From assembly GCA_964019135.1 (NCBI GenBank), contig OZ025261.1, positions 28,256,029-28,320,028 of the forward strand: a DNA stretch of 64,000 bases, written 5' to 3'. A program made the position numbers and the translations under genes. How positions within the stretch are numbered: position 1 is the stretch's first letter; each line of letters starts with the position of its first letter. The notes beneath the pieces were generated by a model. It worked only from the letters and a program-made list of their open reading frames with translations, did no database searches and was not told the DNA's origin. Below, in pieces: positions 44,077-56,125 of this stretch. This stretch comes from Arenicola marina (lineage: Eukaryota > Annelida > Polychaeta > Arenicolidae).

Positions 44077-46737
44077 CTGTATAGCGTTAGGTCGCTTATG
44101 TGTTTTTCTTCTATATGTATGCGGATAGTCCCACACGGCCACAAAAACACGTTTTTTTTCTTCACAGGAGGCAACATGTAATGGGTGATGATTGGACGGC
44201 GTTATGGCATAATTTGTCTCGAATAGCAGCAACGCAGTATGCTGGTACAGTGCACGAGAAGGTTGTGTCTTCATCGCTGGTGACGCCAATAAGATATTAA
44301 CAGCCGTGGCTTGTTGGGGTTCACTCGATAAATTCGATAACAATAAACTTTTGGCTTTTTTGAAATAATTTCTTTTTAACAAAAAAAATAAAAACATTAA
44401 TCAAATTATAATATGTTTATTGTTGTTAATTTTATAACAGATAACTCCTTGTTCTAACTTATCCTTATCCTTATTCTAAAATGTTCTATTTTTATTCTTG
44501 TGCTAACCTCTTGCCATCTTGTTTAGAAGTATACATAGCAACATATATCAACATGTTTTTGTCTTCAGCTGTCTGAACGTTTTTTTCTCTGTGCAGCTTT
44601 ATATATAGGTACATAGGTATAACATTGGAGTTAACCTTCGTCTAATGTAAATAGGCACTGACATTTTGAATTGAGGAATAAAACCAGTTGGCCGGGCATA
44701 CCCACCAAAACACCAATCCAACATGAAAGGAAGCCCACTCTCAGGGGCGGAACATGGAGTCTGCCTGACCCCACCGGGGAGAGGGGGCGGAGTGGGGGGG
44801 GGGGGGGTGAAATACCTACGAATGGGGTAACGACCCGAAGTGCCCCAACATAAACTGACTCGGACGATCTGCAACAGGCCTAGTAAAGTAAAGGACCAGC
44901 CGGTTAAAAAACAACTTATAATTAAAGAAAATCTACCGCTCTAAACCATGTATGCTTACAAAATAGTCCCACGGGTGCCGGACCCATTAATATTCATGCC
45001 AATGATTAAGCCCATCTGAAATTATCTGCGGAAAACCCTTCTAGCGGCCGTAGTTATTATACAGAACAGAGGCGAGAGACGAGGAACAGGACAGCGGTTG
45101 CACAACTTATTTTTAGCTTTCCACAAGTTATGGTGTGTCCCTGAAGAAAAAGTGTGCTTTAAGAGAAAACAGTTGGTCTACATTGGGATGTTATCGCGGT
45201 CATAGATGAGGGAATGCGGGACCATATATTATCGTCCAACGCTTATACGTGTTTGCCGTTGTACTATGGGCGGAGGCCTTACTGCATGTCATGGGAGAAC
45301 CCGAAGGCCAGCAGCCCGTATGAAACATTTAGGCCGCTCCACCGCCGTCACCATAACAACCCCCAGTCACGCGACCGACAATGGACCAGGGGGACAAGCG
45401 TATGGACGATTAACCAAGTGAAATGGACATCTTGTCATTCACTGCTCGATTTCCCAGTGGCGAGAACAAATGTTACTGCAGAGTGGTTTGTTTATAGTGC
45501 TTCACGAAATGTTGGGATACCCCATTTGGCGGTAAATTCCCGGCGGTGAACCACAACTTGTGGTCACGTGACCCGCGTTTATCAAAGGCTTACGTTTTTA
45601 TGAATAGGGCATGTCAGCTCTCGCGGGTTCTACTTCCGGTCTGGCAGTTTTGAGACAAACAAACGAACAGATGCTTTTTGTTCAGTGGGCAGTTTGACTC
45701 ACTCCTGGTGTAACCATGGATACTGCGCGCAGAGGGCTGTCATGCTAGTTACGACTTAGGACTTGAAACCAGGCAAGCTGCGCGGCCGTCGCGGCGAGCA
45801 ACGGGTGGATCGCAATTCGTCTTTCGTGTGTCTTAAATAAAGGACCTTTACTGTTTAGTGTCAATATACATTGAACTTGTAATTTTCCATAATACTAGCC
45901 ACGCTCAGTACAATTTGGCGCACAACAGCTGATTCCCCAATGTTTACACAGATCTGGAGTGATCGGGGACAAGTATGGACAGCATTCCGTCAATTTCCGT
46001 TTTTCAATCATCAATGCAACTACCAGCAACTTTCGAAAATATCTTTCTAAATTGCTTCAGTTCCTACATTTACATTTCATAAATTGTATTTGAATAGTCC
46101 TCCTTTCTAGAGTTTTATGCTTTATGAGTTTTATGTTTCATCAGTCGCGGTAAAAATAGATCTAACGAGAATTATTGCGCACAAGTGGTTAAATCGTATC
46201 TGCTTATAATATCTGCATCGATCAGTAGTATGCTGCTAACAAACATTGGATATTTGTTCATCAATTACCTACTTTGAGCGAGATAAATTGATCTGTCGAA
46301 AACAGAAGCCGTTTCTCCATTCCTGCTAATTATGGTGTTTCCGCTTGTCAGCTTTGATGCGGCCGTCGGCAAAACAGTGTAGCCAGCACAAATATCGGGT
46401 ATTCAGCGGGTTGTAGTGCGCCAAGTTTACTAAACGCAGATACAAATATTGAACAAATAAATACAAGTCCAAGGTGTCTTCCACCAATATATTGCAACTA
46501 GATAGTTAAAAGATGCTTATTTCAGTTGCATACAGGTCCTGAAGGGACCCACTCTTTTCTCGCCACGCTCACCGCGCAGTTTGCCTGGTTCCACGTCCCA
46601 AGTCATGACTAGAATGACAGCTGGTTCGATTCGTCAATCGAAGTGAAAAATTAAGGTCGGATATAACGTCGTTGTCACCGAAATTTGATCTCGTAAGGTA
46701 TCGCACATATAAAACGAGATTCACTTGCATGCCCTAT
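44077..46737. other. No gene recognised over about 2.7 kb
   Basis: Mostly unique sequence with a G run near 44795-44810. Frames at 44029-44397 (reverse) and 45206-45549 (forward) have no recognisable domain. Confidence 0.35.
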
Positions 46738-46786
46738 AGGGATGTGCGACTTTTTATTTTCTGCCGGGTAATGGCCGCCGAGGGAT
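46738..46786 (-). repeat. Dispersed short repeat R5, copy 1
   Basis: On the minus strand it reads CGGCGGCCATTACCCGGCAG then AAAATAAAAAGTCGC, matching 50985-51032 on the plus strand with one or two changes. The flanks differ beyond about 45 bp. Confidence 0.65.
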
Positions 46787-46964
46787 ACGACGTCACAGAT
46801 TTGCACATGTAACAGTTGGCACAGTTAGCCGAGACCTCCTAGGGCTGCCTTCTGACAAGAATCACGCAATCAGGTGTAAACATGTCAAAGTCGCACTTTG
46901 TCAATAGTACACATGTAAAGAAAGTGGAAGACAAATGTGGTCCGCAGTTGAATTATGCGGAAAC

Positions 46965-47228
46965 CAGGGGCGGATCCATCTGGATAGGGGGGGGGGCACA
47001 GGGGGCACGTGCCCCCCCTTTCAGACCCTAAAGTATATCTATACCAGCCCCCCCTTTTGCCAAATCTGTGCCCCCCACGGTGATCAAAAAAAAAGGGAAC
47101 CCTTGGTCGCAATTTTGTTCAGCCTTTCCCCCCCGGTCGCAAGATTGCATAACTGTGCCCCCCCCCCCCCGCTGCCGTCAATTTTCTTATTGTGCCCCCC
47201 CTTTCAAGGATTCCTGTACACGCCACTG
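46965..47228. mobile_element. CAGGGGCGGATCC element, about 264 bp, inverted interior
   Basis: Left end CAGGGGCGGATCC; right end on the reverse strand CAGTGGCGTGTAC (9 of 13 positions agree). The interior GGCACGTGCCCCCCC with CTTTCAGACC and TATATCT matches the element at 36261-36617 in the opposite orientation relative to the termini. Both versions are non-autonomous. Confidence 0.6.
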
Positions 47229-47238
47229 CAAGGGGGGG

Positions 47239-47330
47239 GGGGCGGGTTCAGAGTCTGCTCAAGATGTGCTGGATAGAGGGGGCCGGTTTTGGTTTTCACA
47301 TATTAAATGGTAGAGGCCATTCCTCCTCGG
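47239..47330 (+). mobile_element. Fragment of the CAGGGGCGGATCC family
   Basis: GATGTGCTGGATAGAGGGGG, GGTTTTCACATATTAAATGG and AGAGGCC correspond to the GATATGCTGGATAGAGG / GGTTTTTCTTATGTTAAATGG segment of the element at 36261. It directly adjoins the element ending at 47228, so the two could be parts of one rearranged element. Confidence 0.5.
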
Positions 47331-47740
47331 GATAATGTCCCCATGACAACCCCCACTAGATAAAAACGATACCCATTCAGCACGCTTGCGCTAAAAAAAA
47401 TCAAAATCACGTTCTTTCAATTATTTGCTGCGTCATAGTTAAAATAACATATTTTTCTTTAAAAACTGATTTTCAGGAACAGTAGTAAGCATAGCCATCA
47501 ATAAATATATATATGTTTTTTAATTTATTCATCGGTACTCACAACTCTACGATCAAAAAGTAAGATGCTCCACCACGGCGCCAGCGGGATTCACAATGAC
47601 TGGCGGCGTTTGACTGCGCCTGGTTCTAAACTCTTCTCGCCAAAATTGTGTGCCGATCTAATGTTTACTTTCAGTTGAAAAAGTTACTTTCATTGGGCTG
47701 AGCTTTGGCTTTGAACGGAACGATAAGTAGGCCTACTGCA
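47331..47740. other. No gene recognised
   Basis: AT-rich unique sequence. Confidence 0.4.
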
Positions 47741-47895
47741 CAGGGCGGATCCAGTGGGTCGGGTGGCGGGGGGGGGGCGGCGTTACCCGGCCCCGGCCCC
47801 CCTTCGAGGGTCGAACTTTATACCATTCAACATATGAAAACCAAAAGCTGGGCTCTCGAAACTCTCGAAACCGGCCTATCATCCAGTATAGTAGT
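47741..47895 (-). mobile_element. CAGGGCGGATCC element fragment, opposite interior orientation
   Basis: It begins CAGGGCGGATCCAGTGGG on the plus strand. The interior, read on the minus strand, gives GGTTTTCATATGTTGAATGG and GGGGGGCCGGGGCCGGG, matching the interior of the element at 36261. The right terminus is not identified. Confidence 0.5.
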
Positions 47896-48465
47896 CCGGC
47901 TAAAATAGAGATATAATTGCAATAGTAATGAAACCTGTTTTTTCTCATTCTCAGGTATCTAGGAGTATACAAAATACAACAAACATAAATAAAAATATAT
48001 TGCTTACATTTTATAGGAATCTTTGCATTCAGAACCTCTTTTTCTGTTTTCCGACTGTCGATCGATGCAGTGTATTTGCATGGCGAGCCGGATGGCCGGG
48101 TCTCAGGTTTGACCGACTTTTTCTACCGCGGATTTTTCCACAGCATAGTAATACTTAACACTCTTGATGGCACTTTGATAATTTGGAATCTTTGTGGCCC
48201 ATTTACAAATAGAAAAATATTTCTTCACTTCTTTTGACTTTTTCATACTTGGCCCGATATTCGCAATTCAATCGATTGTTGACGCGTTTCATCCTGATCA
48301 TATGAATAAAATATGTATGTGGAAGGGGATTTGGGGGGGGGGGGGTGAGGTTAAATGACTTTTTTTCCCACCATGATGACCAATATTGTATATGTCATCT
48401 CTGTCAATGTAACATTTCATCGGTACAGATGTTACTTAGCAGGATTCAAGGGGGAAGGGGTGGGG
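47896..48465. other. No gene recognised
   Basis: AT-rich unique sequence with G runs near 48331 and 48461. Confidence 0.4.
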
Positions 48466-49915
48466 GGGGGGGGTTAGGGGGTTTAAGGAGTTAGGAGAGG
48501 GGACATACTCTAGGTTAGGGGAGGCGAGACTGGGATAGTAGGGAGTGCAGACACTCCAAGTTTGGATGGTACCCCAAGTTATTGGAGGAAAGACACCCCA
48601 AGTTGGGGCGGTACCCCAAGTTAGGGGAGGGGAGACATTCAAAATTCAGGTGATGCCGTAAGATAGGACAGGGAAGATACTTTAAAATGGAGAACTACCC
48701 CAAGCTAAGAGAGGGGAGGCACCTCAAGTTAGGGGAGGGGACATACCCTGTTATGGAAGGGGAGACACCCTAAGTTATTAGAGGGATAACACCAAGAGTT
48801 GGGGTGGTAGCCTAATTTAGGGGGTAGGTTGACATTCAATATTAGGGTGGTACACCAAGTTAGGGGAGGGGAGACACGCCAATTTAGGGGTGGTGCGCAA
48901 GTTCTGGCAAGTTGTAGTACCCCAAGTTCGGGTAGTACCCCAAGTTCGGGTAGTACCCCAAGTTCGGGTAGTACCCCAAGTTCGGGTAGTACCCCAAGTT
49001 TCGGGAGGGGAGAGACCCCAGGATAGGGGTGGTACCCCAAGTTTCGGGAGGAGAGAGACCCTAAGTTATGAAAGTGAAGACAGGAGTTTTGACAGGAGAG
49101 GCACCCCAAGTTAGGGGAGGGGAGACATCCCAAGTTAGGGGAGGGGAGGCACCTCAGATTAGGGGAGGGGAGACACCATGCATTAGGAAAAGGGAGGCAA
49201 CCCAAATTGGGGTGGTACTCCAAATTAGGAGAGGGGAGACATCCCTAGTTAAAGAAGGGGAAATAGCCCAAAATAAGGGACGGGAGACATAAGTATAGGT
49301 GGTGCTTCAAGTTTGGGGAGGGGAGAAAGCCCAAGTTAGGGGAGGGGATGCACCCCTAATTAAGAGAGGGAAGACACCTCAGGTTTTTAACGTGTACCTC
49401 AAGTGTAGAGAGGGGAGAGGCAAGTTATGGGGAAAGGGGGGGGGTAGACACCCCGAATTAGGGGAGAGAAGACACCCCAGGTTGAGGAGGGGAGACACCC
49501 AATATTTGGGGAGGGAAGACACCCAATATTTGGGGAGGAAAGACACCCAATATTTGGAGACGGGGAGGCATCAAGTTTGGCGATGGGAGAGGCCTTAAGT
49601 TATGGGAAGGGAGACGCTCCAAGTTGGACCACAGGAACTTGGGGTGGTACCGCAAGTTAGAGTGGTACCCCAAGTTAGAGTGGTACCCCAAGTTAGAGTG
49701 GTGCCCCAAGTTAGAGTGGTACCTCAAGTTAGAGTGGTACCCCAAGTTAGGAGAGGGTAGACACCCTAAATTAGAAGAGGAGAGACGTCCCAAGTTAGGG
49801 GAGGAGTGACACTCAGGTTGGGGTGGTATCCTAAATTACGGGAACGTAGACACCACAAGTTATGGGAGGGGAGAACCAACAAGTTTGTGGATGGGACACA
49901 CCATGTTGGGCGGGG
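48466..49915 (+). repeat. Degenerate composite G-rich array, about 1.45 kb
   Basis: Built from interleaved motifs of about 18-24 bp, mainly CCCCAAGTTAGGGGAGGGGA, GACACC and GGGGTGGTACCCCAAGTT. Two homogeneous patches stand out. At about 48925-49005 the 18-bp unit GTAGTACCCCAAGTTCGG is repeated about five times. At about 49640-49750 the unit GTGGTACCCCAAGTTAGA is repeated about six times. GGGG...CCCC within units gives many short inverted pairs. Frames on both strands are repeat artefacts. Confidence 0.9.
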
Positions 49916-50107
49916 GGGGGGGTGCAAGGGGGCATCGTTTTCCCTGATAAGGAAGAATAACTTTCTTGATTCCCAGGTCACGATGAATTTAAACGAGCGT
50001 TATTTAATATTAAAATTCACATTTCACGATTATTTAAAATCCTTGATCACGACGGGTCGCTTTTTACTTCATTCCCAGTTCACGAAGAATTATTTTCATC
50101 ATTCTCA

Positions 50108-50203
50108 GTTCAAGGTCAAATGAAAATCCCATTCCCGAGGAACATAAATACCGAAGGTCAAGGTCAAATGAAAAGCCCATTCCCGAGGAACATAAATACC
50201 TCC
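50108..50203 (+). repeat. About 45-bp direct duplication
   Basis: AAGGTCAAATGAAAATCCCA with TTCCCGAGGAACATAAATACC occurs twice in tandem, followed by a C run. Confidence 0.85.
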
Positions 50204-50984
50204 CCTGCCCCCCCCCCCCCACCTCCCCCCGATGTTGGGGGTGAGGCACACCTCATTTACCTATAACGTTTCACTTATTAAAAGTGTGAAACGTTGCAGA
50301 TAGAGTCGCCCCCCGTCCCAATTTTTTTACCCTGCCTATCTAGACAGGCACGGCGGTAGATCTGGCCCAAGACAAAACGCGTACATAGTCGATTAAATTG
50401 TGGAAATCGGACAATTACAGTCTGTCACACTTGAGACCCACCCGGCGCGCTGTGCAAATGCACGGTGTTGATAGACAGCCGCAAAACCTGGGGCGGGGTC
50501 CCTCATTAAAAAATATGTAGAAGTTTTAATATGAAAGATATTTTATTTTTGTTTGTTGCATTTGGTAGATGAAATAACACTCCATTACATATAGTACTGG
50601 TAGGCTACGAAGGTCTAAATTCGTAGTAGGGGTCTCGATTACAAAGCTTTTCTGCCACTTCGTGTTAGGACAAATACGTAATCCATGCTGGTGTTACGGA
50701 GGTAGGGTAAACTACGCCCGTAAAAAATATGTTCCAAAGAATAGATTTTGGTAGATTTTGGAAATTATATTACCAGATACATAAGGAATAAGAAAAAAAC
50801 ATGCTTGATTACTATTGCAATTTGTGTCGGGTTGACCCGTGATTCTGCCCAGGCTGCCCAGACTATATCTGAATCCCGCCCTGCTGCAAGCCGCGATCAG
50901 CGTAACTTCAAGTAACGTCACAGCGCTGGTACTGAATATTCATGACGTTTTAAGGTATAGCTCATTAAGCGCGGTGCATGCGCA
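50204..50984. other. No gene recognised
   Basis: Starts with poly-C, then unique sequence. No exon or repeat is recognised. Confidence 0.4.
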
Positions 50985-51032
50985 CGGGCGGCCATTACCC
51001 GGCAGAGAATAAAAAGTCGCTAGGGATGTACA
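50985..51032 (+). repeat. Dispersed short repeat R5, copy 2
   Basis: GGCGGCCATTACCCGGCAGA then GAATAAAAAGTCGC, the partner of 46738-46786 in opposite orientation. Confidence 0.65.
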
Positions 51033-51710
51033 GTCACTACGGGATCTGTTCGAGACCTCACGAGACAGGAATACTTACGCTCTACGTCAATGCCTGGCAT
51101 CAACGGCCTGTACGTGCTGCCTACCTTCCGGTTGTTTGCTTTCACACACACTCAGCTAAAACTATCCTTGGATGCACAGCAAAGGACTTAATGTAATGCG
51201 TACATACGAATTATAACCATCAGAGAAAATTTATGTAACATATTCGTGATTAGACAGTTGATAAGATGGAGTGCGCCTGTTTCAGGAGTGACTGTCACTG
51301 TCGGGCGAGCTAATGCGTCGTGCGGGGTTTTCCCTGTCGTATGAGGTTGTTTTTTGCTGAGCAGAACTGCATCCACAAAGGGTGGAGTGACGCCGAATAA
51401 CCCATGACCTGACTGTACCTCATTAAATGCACCAAGGAACACGCTAACAGGGTAGCGATATATCCTTTTCGTTTCATCTAAATGCTACTTAAACGTATTG
51501 TACAAGATGAATTGCAGATATACCGAAGAAAACGTTGATTATATGTCCCGACATGTAATGAAGGTGGCTTGCTCAGCCGTAATCAATCGAAACCCATTCA
51601 AATAACTCTTACGTCTCTCACGCGGTGGCGCCACCGCTCACCAGATATCATTTCATCGAATATTCATTTGATCGAATGTGTTTGTAGAAGTGCTTATCTT
51701 TAAAACGGAC
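51033..51710. other. No gene recognised; 16-bp perfect palindrome at 51622-51637
   Basis: Unique sequence. GCGGTGGCGCCACCGC at 51622-51637 is a perfect palindrome; related GGTGGCGCCGCC motifs occur near 9620 and 58807. Confidence 0.4.
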
Positions 51711-51840
51711 AACAAAGTGACATGCTGCCTTGTTTGTCCGACGTGTTTGTCGGCACATATCGCACGTGGAAAACCGTTTTTCCCCACTTTATTGGATAAA
51801 AGCAACAGTGACGTCAATGAATGATTGACAGCCTGGATCG
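51711..51840 (-). repeat. Dispersed repeat family R4, copy 2
   Basis: Full-length minus-strand copy. It shares GATCCAGGCTGTCAA, CGTCACTGTTGCTTTTATCC, the ACGTGCGATATGT region and the tandem GACAAACA core with 60468-60597. Identity is high over about 130 bp with small substitutions. Confidence 0.8.
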
Positions 51841-53117
51841 GTATATTTGAAATTATTTTGCCGCTAGTGAGAACTATATCCTCTCTGCGGATTGATTATC
51901 CAGTGATTATGACGTCGCTAAGCAAAAAGTAAGGAGTGCTGAAGAGCGCAGAGGAAGCGGCGGTAGTTTAATTTGAGTATTATGTTTGACTTCATCTGGC
52001 AATGCCTATATTATGCCTGCTTGTAAGAGAAAAAATACTTATATTGCTACCGTAACGACATTTATAACATTTGAGCGTGGAACCAGCCCGCCCAATTCTA
52101 GGAGACCTCATCTGCGGTTCTCAGTGAGTGAATTGCTGCGATCTAATCGGGTCTCTTGGAGACAGTACTGCTAGTATGTAAGTTTGGATTGTTATATAGT
52201 TCGACATGTTCGTCTCCTCGAATTGCAGGAGGCAATATATATCTTGCAATGCGTTGAAAAGCAGAATGTCGTGAGATATCAATACATATTTTCTGTTGCA
52301 CATACACACTTAGGCGGAAGTAGTAAGGTGGTAGTCTACTCGATTGCAGATCTTACAGGTATGGTGTCTGTGGCCGCTTCGTCCTTTCATTGCCCGGGCT
52401 TCCTTCGCCCTACCCTAGCCTTACTGTGCACACAACTGACCTAGAACTCCAACCATCTAAACCAAGAACATAATGTCATACTCCGCCGCGTGGTGGCGCT
52501 CAAAATAGGCTGCTTGTCACAGCTTCCGGGATTGGCTAACACTGGAATCAAGCATTCAGGTAGTGACCAGCCTCATGCGTTTTCCCCATTATGTAGTGCA
52601 AACCTTATTCGCTTGGCGGCGCTCCGTTCTTTTTTTATTTAAGGCTATTCAAATTACTGGGTGCGTTTCTTAGGGCCCGGACCCGATGTTCTTTCCGGCG
52701 TGCCGATAGGGCTACGCCGTATGCCAGTGAAATGTTCACACCGGTCGTGTCCGGTGTATTTAGGGCCCAGGAAACCAGTCTAGTCCGTCACTTTTCCATC
52801 AGTCGCCATCTTTTCCCGAATGTCCCGCGCTGTTTGGAACGGGACACAATCGGCATGCCGAATGATAGCGCGCGCACCCGATCCGGGTGAAAGAAGCGAC
52901 GGGGAGTAGACCGATGCGTAATGTGCATATTCGGTCTACCTTGCGGATATACCCGGGACCAAACAAACGCACTCAATCAGTCACCATATGTCGTATTGGC
53001 ATATATTTTTTTATAACTTATTAAGATATATACCTTCCCAGATGACAATAGTAATGATCTCGAGTCCCAAGAACAATCTCGTTAAATTTAATTGTGGCGA
53101 TTAAAAAGAACTTGTTT
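51841..53117. other. No gene recognised
   Basis: Unique sequence. The 86-codon forward frame at 52184-52444 and the 62-codon reverse frame at 52788-52976 have no recognisable domain. Confidence 0.35.
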
Positions 53118-53966
53118 CTGTACTTCCATGGCTAGTTACCGGCACTAGTTTTCGGACTTTCAAACCAACGTTCAGACATATTTTTGCTTAGCCACCTAGT
53201 AGACCATGATGAATTGAGAAAATTGACACCGACAAACCCTCCCCCCCACCCTGGTACTCCCACACACCACATCAAATGCTAAACATCTGGCATAGCAGGC
53301 TAATCTATTATGCATATTAATACATCGTTTCTGTACTTCCATGGCTAGTTACCGGCACTAGTTTTCGGACTTTCAAACCAACGTTCAGACATATTTTGGC
53401 TTAGCCACCTAGTAGACCATGATGAATTGAGAAAATTGACACCGACAAACCCTCCCCCCCACCCTGGTACTCCCACACACCACATCAAATGCTAAACATC
53501 TGGCATAGCAGGCTAATCTATTATGCATATTAATACATCGTTTCTGTACTTCCATGGCTAGTTACCGGCACTAGTTTTCGGACTTTCAAACCAACGTTCA
53601 GACATATTTTTGCTTAGCCACCTAGTAGACCATGATGAATTGAGAAAATTGACACCGACAAACCCTCCCCCCCACCCTGGTACTCCCACACACCACATCA
53701 AATGCTAAACATCTGGCATAGCAGGCTAATCTATTATGCATATTAATACATCGTTTCTGTACTTCCATGGCTAGTTGCCGGCACTAGTTTTTGGACTTTC
53801 AAACCAACTTTCAGACATATTTTTGCTTAGCCACCTAGTAGACCATGATGAATTGAGAAAATTGACACCTACAAACCCTCCCCCACCCTGGTACTCCCAC
53901 ACACATCAGATTAAATGCTAAACATCTGGCATAGTAGGCTAATCTATTATGCATATTAATACATAT
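53118..53966 (+). repeat. 213-bp tandem repeat, 4 copies
   Basis: Units start CTGTACTTCCATGGCTAGTT at 53118, 53331, 53544 and 53757 (213 bp each). Units 1-3 are nearly identical, whereas unit 4 has about a dozen changes and a small deletion. Each unit ends with an AT-rich TTATGCATATTAATACAT. The size is satellite-like, but there are only four copies. No open frame spans it. Confidence 0.97.
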
Positions 53967-55569
53967 CGGAAATGTTTGCATATCACAGACCCGTTATATA
54001 AAAGCGAATGTTTCCATACAAATTAGATTAATTTCATTAAAGGAACGCTATTCTGTTTAAAATTGATGGACATCCGATTGGCCGACATACATACATATAT
54101 GACACGTCTGCAATGGCTTCGAAGGAGATCAAATATTCGAGTGGGGTAGACATCAGATTAGGCTGTTAATGCCAACTACCGCAGGGCTGGCCACTGAGCA
54201 GGACAGAGAATGGAAAGGCTGGATAATGTGGCAATGAGTATGGATACATAACACAACCCATTGAATAATAAACCATCACTGACGTCCGGATCCGTTTACT
54301 CAGATGGCTGCGGCCATGTCGCTGTGTTAACCTAGCCTACATGGTTGCGCAACGCTCGCTGCAGTCAAAGTCCTTTGAAACATGATCAGTAATACTTTGA
54401 TCTTATTAAATCAGGTTATAAAAAAAGCATGTTACCTGACGAATGAGAACGACGATATAAGGATCCGGGAAAAAAGCATTGCAGCCGAGGAAAGAAATAA
54501 TATCAATATAATATCATTGAAAAATAAAATGGGTATAACGCAGAAGAAGAATTTTTTTTTATATTATTTATCATATTATAATTCAATTGATACAGGTGCT
54601 AGAGCTTGAGGGGTGGGGCGGATCGATCGTTATTAAACAATGATCAATGTTGCATGAACCATTGGCCTGCCCACCATCCGTTGGCAAGTTGAGGCTACGA
54701 AACTAAAGGCAAATAATCAAATTACGTCAAAAAAAATATATAAAATTCATTTTAATACAATTGCCAGCAAGACATGCCTGTCCACACTGGGTGATAAATT
54801 TTTAATACCGATCCAATAATAACCGATTTATACGAGACAAATTGTCATATTAAATTTGTGGCCTACCAAAAGCAGTCCGGAATGTGATTTAATAGTATTT
54901 AATAACCGTACCATCTTGCACATCGTGGACAGTCAGTTGTGCATTAAGGACACGAACATATTTCTTGCTTAACTGGAAAGGGTCCATAAATCCGAAATTC
55001 ATATTTAAAATATTTCACTGACTAGGAGTTCCAGTCTCAATACGAGAATAAGATGTGATTGGTATAAATCGAATTTGCTGGGCACAGAACGGTGGACTCT
55101 GTCTTTACATGTTTCTGGCTCGTCAAATAGGGGATAAAAAAACGTTCCCTTGAGAAATGTGCCGTATTCATGACTTCGCCGACATTGTTGTCTGCTCTGG
55201 GTTAGGCTGCATATACTTCGGCACGCGGGCAAACGCAATTTGCGAGTTAGGGATATTAGAGGACTGACATGTATAGAGCCGAGTATCCGAGGAGGTGGGG
55301 CTGGTGGAGAAGGTAGCAAATTTTTGCTGCAGAGATCCCAGGCCCAACATGCCTCTCGGGAGTCGTGAGGCCAAGCGCGAGGTTCGCCATACATTATACA
55401 GGTGTTAGGACACCCGCGGGGCTCCCAATGAATAGCGCGGTATGGTTAAGGTAAGGTCCACGCACCAACCTCCTCCGCGCACCCATCGCAGCACGTGGTT
55501 CGGTAATCCTGCAAGCACGGAGTTAACTTGATATGTTCTGGGTGGTTTCTTTCATTGGTCGCGTTATCC
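53967..55569. other. No gene recognised
   Basis: AT-rich unique sequence. Frames at 54382-54609 (forward) and 55005-55394 (reverse) show no domain or splice support. Confidence 0.35.
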
Positions 55570-56125
55570 AGATTTCCACATCGGTGATACTAATGGAATT
55601 GTGGCTGTTTCACCTATGGTACGCAGACTTTTTAGATTTCAACTTCAGGCCATTACAATAATTACAGACTTACAGACTTATTTTGCGTATATTCCGTGTT
55701 ATTTCTTGTATGGTGCGCATTTTATGGGTTTCAACGAAAGGGTAATTATAAAATTGCGGCTGTTCCATCTAGCGTACGTCACACATTTGTAGGTTCCGAC
55801 ATGAGGTTTAATTACAGAATTGCGGCTGTTCCATCTAGCGTACGTCACACATTTGTAGGTTCCGACATGAGGTTTAATTACAGAATTGTGGATGTTCCAT
55901 CTAGCGTACGTCACACATTTGTAGGTTCCAACATGAGGTTTAATTACAGAATCGTGGCTGTTACATCTAGCGTACGTCACACATTTGTAGGTGTTTTTTT
56001 ATATAAACTTGTTTTAATTTACGATGTTCACAACAACGAATTCACATATTAATGTTCACCTCATTTGTAGGTTCCGACGTGAGGTTTAATTACAGAATTG
56101 CGGCTGTTATATCTAATATGGTGAC
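55570..56125 (+). repeat. 66-bp tandem repeat, about 4 good copies plus degenerate flanks
   Basis: ATGAGGTTTAATTACAGAAT recurs at 55801, 55867 and 55933, exactly 66 bp apart, followed by GGCTGTTCCATCTAGCGTAC and GTCACACATTTGTAGG. A degenerate copy precedes (from about 55740) and an isolated one follows after a 60-bp interruption (56060-56125). Because 66 is a multiple of three, frames stay open on both strands (118 forward, 93 reverse); neither has a recognisable domain. Confidence 0.93.

Noticed and set aside
47565..47590. A second LRR-type exon end (GAGTTGTGAGTA on the minus strand, similar to the donor side at 29107)
   Set aside because: Only the donor-like motif is similar. The preceding sequence has no LRR residues, and a stop-rich AT stretch precedes it.
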